Of a DNA stretch of 64,000 nucleotides, positions 14,937-22,692 are shown one piece after another. The notes below the pieces were generated by a model. It saw only the letters and a program-made list of their open reading frames with translations. It ran no database searches and was not told the DNA's origin. Origin of the DNA: Paenibacillus amylolyticus (GTDB lineage Bacteria > Bacillota > Bacilli > Paenibacillales > Paenibacillaceae); the NCBI RefSeq assembly GCF_001570725.1, contig NZ_BCNV01000001.1, positions 3,906,001-3,970,000 on the forward strand, written 5' to 3'. The first letter of the stretch is position 1. Every line of letters begins with the position of its first letter. Made by a program: the position numbers and the translations under genes.

Positions 14937-16040
14937 ATGAAAATAGCTATGGTTGCACCCGAGAAATTGCCTTTGCCCGGAAACGGTTCAGTGGAAATAT
15001 GCATCCTAGGGATTGCTCGCGAACTTGCACATCGTCATCAGGTGACCATCATAAGTCGTCAAATGGCAGGTCTCGCCACCACGGAGCTAATCGACGGGAT
15101 CACCATTCAGCGTGTCCCTGCATCAAGTCCTCTTGGGTACACCAAAGCAGCAATACGTTTGTTATCCAAGCAAGCTTATGATGTGATTCAAGTGGATAAC
15201 AGGCCCCGCAGCATGGCTGCCATTAAACGCGCTTTCCCTCGCACCCCGGTTGTACTCTACCTCCACTCGTTAACATTCGCGCAACCTGGGCCTTCCAGAC
15301 TTGCATTGATGAAAAAAGCCGATTGGATTGCCGTCAACAGTCAATCCTTGCGACAAAAGCTAGGTCGCCGATTTCCGCTCGTAAAACGCCGGATGAGTGT
15401 TGTTCCACTCGGTGCAGATTTAAGCCGCTTCAGGCCTGTTGAGTCCAGTGAAGAACAGCTTCGCCTGCGTACACAATTTGGAATAACTAAACCATTCTCT
15501 ATTCTGTATGTCGGCCGGCTCATCCCTGGCAAAGGTGTAGACATATTAATACGTGCGACTGCCCTTCTTCAGCAAGAGATGCCTGTTCAACTGGTTGTTG
15601 CAGGCAAAGGTCCTCCGTATTATATGCGCAGACTTCGCGATCTTGCTCGAAAACAAAAAGTCCATATATCCTTCAGAGGTCAGATAAACCATGAATATAT
15701 CGACCAGTTGTACCGGGCAGTCGATTGTCTGGTCTGTCCTTCTCAAGAACATGAAGCCTTTGGGCTGGTTAATGTTGAAGCGATGGCTTCAGGATTACCC
15801 GTCATTGCCTCTGATAACGGAGGTATTCGTGAAATTATTGAATCAGGTAGCAATGGATACCTTGTCACCTCTTATAAACGTCCACAACGTTTCGCTTCTT
15901 GCCTGAACAAACTTGCAAGCAATCCGGCTTCTGCCGAATTGTTAGGGAAGACTGGCCGAGATAGTGCCATGGCACATTTTAGTTGGGCTAGAACAGCCAT
16001 ACATCTGGAAGCCACCTATACCAGGCTCATCCGAGAATGA
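14937..16040 (+). CDS. Glycosyltransferase family 4 (CotSA-like)
   Basis: This 367-residue GT-B enzyme moves a sugar from an activated donor. The start MKIAMVAPEKLPLPGNGSVE resembles the spore-coat protein CotSA and its Paenibacillus relatives. The nucleotide-sugar half shows ILYVGRLIPGKGVDILI (~182-198), the ExFGLVNVEAMASGLPVIAS stretch with the conserved acidic EAFGLVNVEAMA, and GGIREIIESGSNGYLV. There is no signal peptide or membrane helix. The ATG follows AAGGAGGAG by ~8 bases; an in-frame start at 14835 lacks such a site. It stands alone, so a spore-coat or surface glycan role is inferred only from similarity. Confidence 0.85.
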   Translation: MKIAMVAPEKLPLPGNGSVEICILGIARELAHRHQVTIISRQMAGLATTELIDGITIQRVPASSPLGYTKAAIRLLSKQAYDVIQVDNRPRSMAAIKRAFPRTPVVLYLHSLTFAQPGPSRLALMKKADWIAVNSQSLRQKLGRRFPLVKRRMSVVPLGADLSRFRPVESSEEQLRLRTQFGITKPFSILYVGRLIPGKGVDILIRATALLQQEMPVQLVVAGKGPPYYMRRLRDLARKQKVHISFRGQINHEYIDQLYRAVDCLVCPSQEHEAFGLVNVEAMASGLPVIASDNGGIREIIESGSNGYLVTSYKRPQRFASCLNKLASNPASAELLGKTGRDSAMAHFSWARTAIHLEATYTRLIRE

Positions 16041-16056
16041 GCCTCCTTCAGTTTTT
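16023..16056 (+). terminator. Weak terminator of the glycosyltransferase gene
   Basis: AGGCTCAT/ATGAGCCT 8-bp stem overlapping the stop codon, with a T-run 7 bases later. Confidence 0.5.
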
Positions 16057-16098
16057 AATAATCAAATTGGCCCATAAGAAAGACACTCTTTAGGATGA

Positions 16099-16461
16099 TT
16101 AAGCTTTTTCGCGAGATTGCCATCCGGTAAAAAAAGAATCCATTTGCGGAACAGGAATGTGGCTCATCTCAATTAACTCCATAATAACCATATCTCTCAT
16201 CATGAAGCGCACTTTGGCACACGTTAGTTGATGAAAAACATCATAGAATGCCGTCCCGGTCCAACAACCATGCGGTACAACAAGCGGATCATTAACGATA
16301 TAACCTACAGCGCCAATCGGGGGAATAACAACCTTAATCGCTTGACGGTCCAAACGATTATCTGGATCTTTGACGAGATACACGGTGTCCCCCACATGTA
16401 AAGCTTGCACTCCATGGAAATACTCCATCCCATACATAGCTGCGAATAATTTGGTGTTCAT
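16099..16461 (-). CDS. Stand-alone HIRAN-domain protein
   Basis: A 120-residue protein whose residues ~17-60 match the HIRAN pattern: GVQALHVGDTVYLVKDPDNRLDRQ, then AIKVVIPPIGAVGYIV. In larger proteins (HLTF/Rad5) HIRAN binds the 3' end of single-stranded DNA at stalled forks or damaged sites; small bacterial stand-alone forms are uncharacterised. The C-terminal ~45 residues are not recognised. AAAGGAG precedes the ATG. It follows a WYL regulator on the same strand with 41 bp between, so they may be co-transcribed. Confidence 0.7.
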   Translation of the reverse strand: MNTKLFAAMYGMEYFHGVQALHVGDTVYLVKDPDNRLDRQAIKVVIPPIGAVGYIVNDPLVVPHGCWTGTAFYDVFHQLTCAKVRFMMRDMVIMELIEMSHIPVPQMDSFFTGWQSREKA

Positions 16462-16502
16462 ATCACCTGCTCCTTTTCCTGTATTTCTCCATTATGAAAA
16501 TT

Positions 16503-17474
16503 TCACAAAGATACTTCGTTGTCATAATGCTTCAACCACTCCACAAGTTGCCTGCGTATCTCTCTACGAAACTCACGAGGTTCAAGTACCTCTGCCTCGG
16601 GTCCGAATTGATATAACCATTTCAAAAATTCTCGGCTGCTATTCAGTGTCACTTCAAATAACAATCCCCCATCCGACATATCCGTCATTCGCGGGCGAAC
16701 AAACATTTCTTCTTCTTTTATGTAGGGGGCTATTTTCTCAGAGAATCTTACCTTGAAATGGATATTCTCGTCGCCACGGTCAATGGACCATGTGTTCTTC
16801 ATGTACTGGGTTATGTTGAACTCACCCTTGTCGAATCCGGCATGTGTTCTTGTCACATCCAGAAAGCGGCTAATTCGAAACAATCGAACCTTTTGCAGCA
16901 AATGACAGTATCCGATCAAATAAAAACGTTGATCACGAGGAATGAGATAATAAGGATCGATATCCCGGACGGTAATCTCATTTCTTGTCAGCGTATGATA
17001 TTGAGTACGAATCGTTTGCTGGCTAAGGATCGCTTCAATGATGGGAATCAGCAAATTGGGATCTTTTCCTTCCTCACGATAAGCTGGCGTGCCCATTCGA
17101 ATAATTCCCGCAATATTCTCTACAATGTCACTGTTTCTTGATTTTAATTTGGTATGAGCCGACATGACCTTGTCAAAAGCTGAATCAAATTCAGCAGGCA
17201 ACTTGGAGGTATCAACTACGGATGGAAGCATGGAGAAGACCATCGCTTCCTGTTCAGTAAAGTCTAACGGATACATCGCAAACTCACCAATGAATCGGTA
17301 TCCCTTGCCGTATCCTTCGTTCATAATCGGGGCGACCCTGTCCAAAATCCGGAGATCACGATATATCGTGCGTACAGTTGTACCGCATTTCAGCGCCAAC
17401 TCCTTGGCGGAAATTCCGGGATTTGCTTGTATAGCCTGAAGTATACGCAGCAGACGAATTAATTTCTCTGTCAT
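16503..17474 (-). CDS. HTH-WYL transcriptional regulator
   Basis: The 323-residue protein starts with a DeoR-like winged helix (RLLRILQAIQANPGISAKELALKCGTTVRTIYRDLRIL). A WYL domain follows mid-protein (TRNEITVRDIDPYYLIPRDQRFYLIGYC), then the WCX extension (EFLKWLYQFGPEAEVLEPREFRREI). WYL domains bind nucleic acids or nucleotide ligands, and several family members respond to DNA damage or control defence genes; target here unknown. GGGGAG precedes the ATG. The next gene on the strand is a HIRAN protein. An array of inverted TTTAGT/ACTAAA motifs upstream suggests autoregulation. Confidence 0.88.
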   Translation of the reverse strand: MTEKLIRLLRILQAIQANPGISAKELALKCGTTVRTIYRDLRILDRVAPIMNEGYGKGYRFIGEFAMYPLDFTEQEAMVFSMLPSVVDTSKLPAEFDSAFDKVMSAHTKLKSRNSDIVENIAGIIRMGTPAYREEGKDPNLLIPIIEAILSQQTIRTQYHTLTRNEITVRDIDPYYLIPRDQRFYLIGYCHLLQKVRLFRISRFLDVTRTHAGFDKGEFNITQYMKNTWSIDRGDENIHFKVRFSEKIAPYIKEEEMFVRPRMTDMSDGGLLFEVTLNSSREFLKWLYQFGPEAEVLEPREFRREIRRQLVEWLKHYDNEVSL

Positions 17475-17504
17475 GTAGTTTCTCCCCTTCGATATTTTAT
17501 CGGC

Positions 17505-17545
17505 AAGGAAAACTAGTTCCTTTAGTACAGAACTAAATCTTTAGT
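17505..17545. promoter_or_regulatory. Inverted-repeat array upstream of the WYL regulator
   Basis: TTTAGT (17521-17526), ACTAAA (17532-17537) and TTTAGT (17540-17545) form two overlapping inverted repeats. AAGGAA/TTCCTT (17505-17522) adds a third. This dense array is a likely operator. The remaining sequence to 17700 shows nothing else clear. Confidence 0.45.
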
Positions 17546-17701
17546 CCCAATATTATTTTCGCACTTTCACCGTTTGTATATAGTTCAATTGCACTCTTAC
17601 CCCCTTTTAATATACATTCTCTTACTTGCTTGCGTAAAATATTAACCCAAAAGGCCTTCTACCTAAGCCTGAAAGCCTATACAATTTTCTAAAAATAATA
17701 C

Positions 17702-17739
17702 AAAAAAAGCCCTGATCTCTACAAAGAGACAAGGCTTTT
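17702..17739 (-). terminator. Terminator of the 17747-18268 gene
   Basis: AAAAGCC...GGCTTTT with inner TCTCT/AGAGA arms, followed by seven T on the minus strand. Confidence 0.8.
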
Positions 17740-17746
17740 CTCAGAA

Positions 17747-18268
17747 TTACTGGTTATTCAACTGTAATAATTGATCCATCACATTCACCATATGCTCACA
17801 AAGTTCAGGAATATCTCCCATCTGGTCCTCATTCACACTGCGGTCAAAATATACGTGAGCCGTGACATTAAACGTACTAGGCTGTTCATCAAAGATATAT
17901 AGGATGTTCTGGCACACCCTCTGCTCAGGCCAGCTCTGCTGCAATATCGAACGAATAGCCGGACACTGCGTCTCAGGCTCCTTCACAATCATGCCAAACC
18001 GAAGTTCCAGACGGCAACCCGGATGTGCACCAGGCGTCTCCAGAATCTCAGCTGCAAGCTCCTCAAGGGAACTGCTGAGCACGACCTCGCCTGTTACTTC
18101 CAAGCAATCCCTGAGACAGAATTGTAACATGAACTCTCTGGACATTACCGCCATCTCCAGCCGATCTTTACGCCCCGTAATCTGAATACGCTCATCCAGG
18201 TTATCCATATCATAGAGATGATTCTCAAACCCGACTTTCAGATTGTCATACACCGTTGGATCAAACAT
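17747..18268 (-). CDS. Conserved-looking protein of unknown function
   Basis: A 173-residue soluble acidic protein (start MFDPTVYDNLKVGFENHLYD). It has no signal peptide or membrane helix and seven Cys residues that are not in a metal-binding spacing. The predicted alternation of strands (RLELRFGMIVKE, STFNVTAHVYFDRSV) suggests a mixed alpha/beta fold. I do not recognise the family. It has its own terminator and sits next to ctc on the same strand, separated by the ctc terminator. A weak AAAGTGGG ribosome binding site precedes the ATG. Confidence 0.7.
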   Translation of the reverse strand: MFDPTVYDNLKVGFENHLYDMDNLDERIQITGRKDRLEMAVMSREFMLQFCLRDCLEVTGEVVLSSSLEELAAEILETPGAHPGCRLELRFGMIVKEPETQCPAIRSILQQSWPEQRVCQNILYIFDEQPSTFNVTAHVYFDRSVNEDQMGDIPELCEHMVNVMDQLLQLNNQ

Positions 18269-18357
18269 TGAAATAAACCCACTTTCTTATCCTTTAACAT
18301 GTATTGTAGTACATTCTCATTTTTCATGCGACCTTCGAAACCTCTTGTTCTGGACAT

Positions 18358-18388
18358 AAAAAAAGCCCAGTCCTTAGGACTGGGCTTT
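18358..18388 (-). terminator. Terminator of ctc
   Basis: Perfect 12-bp stem AAAGCCCAGTCC / GGACTGGGCTTT with a 3-base loop, then T7 on the minus strand. Confidence 0.9.
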
Positions 18389-18426
18389 GGTTAAGCACGG
18401 GATCTGGCGAGATCCCTGCGCTTGGT

Positions 18427-19056
18427 TTATTCTTCGGTAGCTTTTTCTTCAGCTGCCGGTTCCGCTTCCTCAGCAGAAGCTGTTGGCTCTTCCTCAGCCG
18501 CTTGTGGCGGCATGACGGACGCGATGATGGATTCAGGTGATGTTACGAGTGTCAAACCTTTATCCAGTTTGATATCCGCAGCAGTCAAGCGATCACCAAT
18601 GTCCAATCCGCTCACATCAACCTCAATAGAAGTTGGCAGATCCGCAGGCAATCCTTCTACTTCCAATTGTGTTTCTTGTGTCTGGAATACACCGCCAGCT
18701 TTCGAACCAGCTGCTGTACCCTGGAAGTCGATCGATACACTTACGCTGATCGGCTTATTCTTGGAAATTTGCAGAAAGTCTACATGTAGCAAACGTCCGT
18801 TACGCTCTTGCTGATCTTTGATCAGCACCGGTACCGTTTTACCACCCTCAACATTCAGGTTGAACATTTCGGAGCGGCCTGTGCGTGCCACTTTCAACAT
18901 TTCTTTTTCATCTACATGTATGGAGGCACCTTCTTGTCCCGGGCCGTATACGACAGCGGGAACTCGTCCACCTTGTCTTAACAGGCGCAGTGCTGCACCT
19001 TTCTTTTCAGTTCTTGGCGTTGCTGTAAGTTGAGCCATTTTTCCGTTGGATTTCAT
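18427..19056 (-). CDS. ctc: 50S ribosomal protein L25, general stress form (Ctc)
   Basis: L25/Ctc binds 5S rRNA in the large ribosomal subunit. The 209-residue protein is the long two-domain form. The RNA-binding beta-barrel (~8-95) includes LRRQGGRVPAVVYGPG-like residues (LLRQGGRVPAVVYGPGQEG). The TL5-type C-terminal domain (~100-185) includes GLPADLPTSIEVDVSGLDIGD. The last 25 residues are a low-complexity Glu/Ala tail. AAGGAGG precedes the ATG 19056 with 10 bases between. In B. subtilis the gene is a classic SigB target, and a SigB-like promoter is visible here as well. Confidence 0.95.
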   Translation of the reverse strand: MKSNGKMAQLTATPRTEKKGAALRLLRQGGRVPAVVYGPGQEGASIHVDEKEMLKVARTGRSEMFNLNVEGGKTVPVLIKDQQERNGRLLHVDFLQISKNKPISVSVSIDFQGTAAGSKAGGVFQTQETQLEVEGLPADLPTSIEVDVSGLDIGDRLTAADIKLDKGLTLVTSPESIIASVMPPQAAEEEPTASAEEAEPAAEEKATEE

Positions 19057-19173
19057 GATTGAACATCCTCCTTCAAGGGATCACTACATTATATTTGTTG
19101 GAAAGCGCTAAGGCTTCTCTCGTAGACCATAATGGTCTTTTTTCTTTGGCCGAATCGTGGGCCATATCTATAT

Positions 19174-19200
19174 TTACCCCAATGATAGAGGATCTCAAAC
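19174..19200 (-). promoter_or_regulatory. SigB-like promoter of ctc
   Basis: Minus-strand GTTTGA (19195-19200), 15-bp spacer, GGGTAA (19174-19179), close to GTTTAA-N12-14-GGGWAT. A perfect 15-bp palindrome AGACCAT-A-ATGGTCT (19123-19137) lies in the 5' leader. Confidence 0.4.
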
Positions 19201-19260
19201 ACGAAACAGGACATTTCTTTATATTTTGCCAAGCTATGCTACGCATAATCAGACCAAAAA

Positions 19261-19295
19261 AGCAGTCGGAATCTCTTCCAACTGCTGGTTTATCA
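19261..19295. terminator. Hairpin between the pullulanase and ctc genes
   Basis: AGCAGT-C-GGA...TTCC-A-ACTGCT stem; the minus strand continues with TTTTTTGG. It is probably the pullulanase terminator. Confidence 0.5.
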
Positions 19296-19336
19296 AGGTT
19301 TTGACGAACTACGTTCGACGTTATAAATAAAAGAAA

Positions 19337-22213
19337 CTATGCGCTATCACGATCCTCCGTTTTTTCACTTTCGCGAATGATCTGCATCTCATCTGATCCG
19401 CTACGGACAATAATGTGTACATCCCCGTCTTCAGGTACAATGTCCACGTAACGGTCTCCGCACGTATCTTTAGCCTCCCATTCGTTCAATCGAATGATCA
19501 ATCCCAGGTGATGCAGACCCGGAGCTACGCGGAAACGGGCTTCAGCAGCATTGCCGATTTGTTCCATTCGTACCGCTCCGTCTTCCATACCGGTGCCCCA
19601 TACCCAGACATCCCAACCTTCATAATGCTGGTCTTCACGTTCGTATCGAAGCGTGACGGTTCGCGAAATCTGTTTATGAATCGTTACGCCAAGCGTTGCC
19701 CGGATGCCTCCAGCTTCAGCTATAATATGGGTTACTCCAGGTGTCATCGCACGTACGATCCCTGCTGTACTCACCGCTGCAAGTTCTGGATGAGAAGAGC
19801 TCCAGCGTATATTCGAATCCTGAAGCGGCTGACCAAATTGATCAAGCACCAAGGCACGGAAGCGACTGATTCGAGTCATGTACATGACAGGTTCGCCCAC
19901 AATTTCGATTCGTTCCGCATGACGATAATCCACCTGTAACATACAGCTTGCCGTTATGTCCCCACAGTGGACTGTAATCGAAGCTTCCCCCCGTTCCAGC
20001 GCTTCGATTGTTCCATCAGGTTCTATCCGAATAATATCCGGCTCAGAAGAAGTCCACGTAACCGGGGCGTTCTCTACCACATTGCCGATGCTGTCCCGTA
20101 CAATCGCTCGCAGTTGAGTGGTCTCCTTTGGACTATATACCTGGCGAGGAAAACTAATCTCCACCGTTGATGGTTCAGCGCCTCCAGCATGCTCTATGTC
20201 ATACAAAACCATCAATGACCACCGTTCTACCTGAACAGTGCCACGAACGGTTTCGATCAGATCTGTGCCTGCCTGATGATCATTGACCACGACATGCCAG
20301 TCACCTTCCCCCAGATCCACATGCTGCTGATGTTCCGTTCCGTTATAAATGACCATAATCTGATTCCAGGTATCCTGATTCGCACCATCCTGGAGAATAA
20401 AAGCAACCACATTGCCGTCGCCACGAATCACACGAAGGTGATTCCGTACCTGATCAGCATCAATCATACGAAAAGCAGGATGTGTACGCCGCAGATGAAT
20501 AAGACCACGGTAGTAGTCAAATACCGGTCTGAACCGCGATTTATTGGCCCACGTGATCGTGTTCACCGCATCCCCGCTCCGATAACTGTTATGATCACCG
20601 GCTTTGGAACGGAGCATCTCATCCCCTGCATGCAGAAACGGAATGCCCTGAGAGGTAAGCAGAATACCGGAAGACAGCAACGAACGACGAACCATCTCAT
20701 GATCCATTACATCATCCGTATCGACATATCGATACGGATCTGCTGCTTTGACAGCCGACTCAGCACTTCCGCCACCCACGGGCTGTCCGTCCTTCCATAC
20801 GGGAAAACCTAATTCGTGTCTAAGGTTCATTGTTGTCGCTATTTTATCCCATAAATTGAGATTGTCATGGGCAGTTACATAATTGACGGTTTCCACAGGT
20901 GAAGATGTAAAATCATCCAGCGCTCCTGCTAATCCCCTAATAAGCTCATATTCCTGCCCTCCGGCACCCGTGACAAACCCTCTGCCACTGCCATCACTAT
21001 CGCCCTTGATTGCGCTGCGAAAATGATCGTTAAATACGGCAAATCCCTGACCTCGCTGGGTTCCTTTTAACGTTTTGCGGTCCAATGGTGAGTCTCCACC
21101 CGTCCAGGGTTCCCCATAGATCAGAAACGCCGGATCGATCTGTTCCCGTAGTTCGCGCGTTAATTCATTCATCGTTTCCGTATCAATCAGGGCCATGAGG
21201 TCAAATCGAAATCCGTCCACATGATATTCTTCTGCCCAATATCGGAGAGAATCCAAAATATATTTTCGCACCATGGGACGTTCAGTCGCCAATTCATTGC
21301 CTACACCAGAACCATTACTGAGGGTGCCATCCTCCCGATAACGGTAATAATAGCCTGGTACAATCCGTTCAAAAGGTCCCTCTTCCACGCTATACGTATG
21401 GTTATAGACAACATCAAGTACAACGCGAATGCCATGTCTGTGCAACGATTGAACGAGGGATTTGAACTCTCGGATGCGAACTGCCGGATCACGTGGATCT
21501 GTCGCATACGAACCTTCGGGAACGTTATAATGCTGAGGATCATATCCCCAGTTGTATGGTGCTCTGACATTTGAACCCACATCCGCCGTAGCGAGTTCGT
21601 TGACCGTCTGATAATCCGCTACAGGCATTAGATGCACATGAGTGACGCCCAGTTCGGCAAGATGATCTATCCCAATACTATTGCCCGCTCTGTCGGTGAG
21701 TCCGGATGCCGTGAATGCCAAATATTTTCCCTTATACGGAATATCTGCATGGGGATCCGAGGAAAAATCACGGACATGCAACTCATATAACACGGCATCG
21801 ACAGGACGCAGAAACGCAGGTTTGACATCCAGGTCCCAATCGACCGGATTGGTGGTCTCAGGATCGATAATGGCTGTTCGTTGCCCATTAGCTGTTACCG
21901 CTCTGGCATACGGATCAGCAACCACTTCAATCCGCTGATCATCATGGAAGATTCGGTACATATAAAAATGTCCTGCCCAATCGCCGTTAAGCTCCAGACT
22001 CCATATTCCATCCGCATCGCGCGTCAGAGTATGTTCCTGCCCACCTTCATGATCTTGTACTTTGCCACTATCGTTGTAATGACCTTCATCTTCAAAAACC
22101 AATATATAAACCTGTTGTGCCGTAGGTGCCCACAATTTAAAAGTACTTGCTGCACGAGTATATGTTAAGCCAAGATCGTTGCCATCGTAACGAAAAGAAG
22201 TCCATTCCGGCAT
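19337..22213 (-). CDS. pulA: Type I pullulanase with Big2 domains and C-terminal CBM41
   Basis: The enzyme hydrolyses alpha-1,6 bonds in pullulan or glycogen. Counting from an in-frame ATG at 22237, residues ~20-110 form a CBM48 domain. The GH13_14 barrel follows with YNWGYDP, DVVYNHT, GFRFDLM (nucleophile Asp346) and YGEPW (acid/base Glu376), plus the TAHDN region. After ~665 come two Big2-type Ig modules (VTWTSSEPDIIRIEPDG; IRWSSSHPELAAVSTAG) and a CBM41/PUD-like module (VTLRYEREDQHYEGWDVWVWG). CBM41 is normally N-terminal. There is no signal peptide. AAAGGCGG favours the ATG at 22213. A second pullulanase gene lies 455 bp upstream; a cre box suggests CcpA control. Confidence 0.92.
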   Translation of the reverse strand: MPEWTSFRYDGNDLGLTYTRAASTFKLWAPTAQQVYILVFEDEGHYNDSGKVQDHEGGQEHTLTRDADGIWSLELNGDWAGHFYMYRIFHDDQRIEVVADPYARAVTANGQRTAIIDPETTNPVDWDLDVKPAFLRPVDAVLYELHVRDFSSDPHADIPYKGKYLAFTASGLTDRAGNSIGIDHLAELGVTHVHLMPVADYQTVNELATADVGSNVRAPYNWGYDPQHYNVPEGSYATDPRDPAVRIREFKSLVQSLHRHGIRVVLDVVYNHTYSVEEGPFERIVPGYYYRYREDGTLSNGSGVGNELATERPMVRKYILDSLRYWAEEYHVDGFRFDLMALIDTETMNELTRELREQIDPAFLIYGEPWTGGDSPLDRKTLKGTQRGQGFAVFNDHFRSAIKGDSDGSGRGFVTGAGGQEYELIRGLAGALDDFTSSPVETVNYVTAHDNLNLWDKIATTMNLRHELGFPVWKDGQPVGGGSAESAVKAADPYRYVDTDDVMDHEMVRRSLLSSGILLTSQGIPFLHAGDEMLRSKAGDHNSYRSGDAVNTITWANKSRFRPVFDYYRGLIHLRRTHPAFRMIDADQVRNHLRVIRGDGNVVAFILQDGANQDTWNQIMVIYNGTEHQQHVDLGEGDWHVVVNDHQAGTDLIETVRGTVQVERWSLMVLYDIEHAGGAEPSTVEISFPRQVYSPKETTQLRAIVRDSIGNVVENAPVTWTSSEPDIIRIEPDGTIEALERGEASITVHCGDITASCMLQVDYRHAERIEIVGEPVMYMTRISRFRALVLDQFGQPLQDSNIRWSSSHPELAAVSTAGIVRAMTPGVTHIIAEAGGIRATLGVTIHKQISRTVTLRYEREDQHYEGWDVWVWGTGMEDGAVRMEQIGNAAEARFRVAPGLHHLGLIIRLNEWEAKDTCGDRYVDIVPEDGDVHIIVRSGSDEMQIIRESEKTEDRDSA

Positions 22214-22255
22214 CGTTCCCACCGCCTTTATATCCATTAATTTCGTGTTGTCCCG

Positions 22256-22284
22256 ATGTTACGGAGTGGGACGTTTTTTGTCAA
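22256..22284 (-). promoter_or_regulatory. Promoter of the Big2 pullulanase gene
   Basis: Minus-strand TTGACA (22279-22284), 17-bp spacer, TAACAT (22256-22261). The palindrome CAACCCGGGGTTG overlaps the -35. Confidence 0.65.
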
Positions 22285-22332
22285 CCCGGGGTTGTCTGTA
22301 CTAACATATCGGTTCAAATCGAGTATTCAATT

Positions 22333-22347
22333 AGCAATCGCTTTCAA
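22333..22347 (-). promoter_or_regulatory. Perfect cre (CcpA) site upstream of pullulanase
   Basis: TTGAAAGCGATTGCT on the minus strand matches WTGNAANCGNWNNCW at every position. It lies ~50 bp upstream of the -35, a position where CcpA can activate as well as repress. Confidence 0.7.
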
Positions 22348-22558
22348 AATATAGATATGTAAACAAGCGCCATAGATTGACAGCATTTGTACCTGTCCCG
22401 ACAAAAAAAGTTCAAACTATATAAGAATAATTGCAGATTGAACGTGCTTTGAACGAAAACTGTACTTACACTCGGTATTAAACAGGCGAATTTTAGTATA
22501 GTTTTCAAGCATGATGAGATCCTCCTGCGACCAAACCAATGGTCTGTAACTCAACACA

Positions 22559-22600
22559 AAATCCCCCTTTCTGGACGGAAAGAGGGAATTGTTTTTATGT
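22559..22600 (-). terminator. Terminator of the short pullulanase gene
   Basis: Stem CCCCTTTC/GAAAG-GGG flanked by AAT/ATT, with short T-runs either side. The 22348-22692 interval otherwise shows no gene I can support. Confidence 0.45.
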
Positions 22601-22692
22601 TGTACTAAATTACTGTTGGACATCTTGGACGTGCCCTTGTGAGCACTCGCCTATAGCTGGCTCGCTTCATTTCTTGGCAACCATTGTAGCGA

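Noticed and set aside
22417..22623. 68-codon minus-strand frame between the two pullulanase genes
   Set aside because: It overlaps a terminator-like hairpin, and I recognise no family in it.
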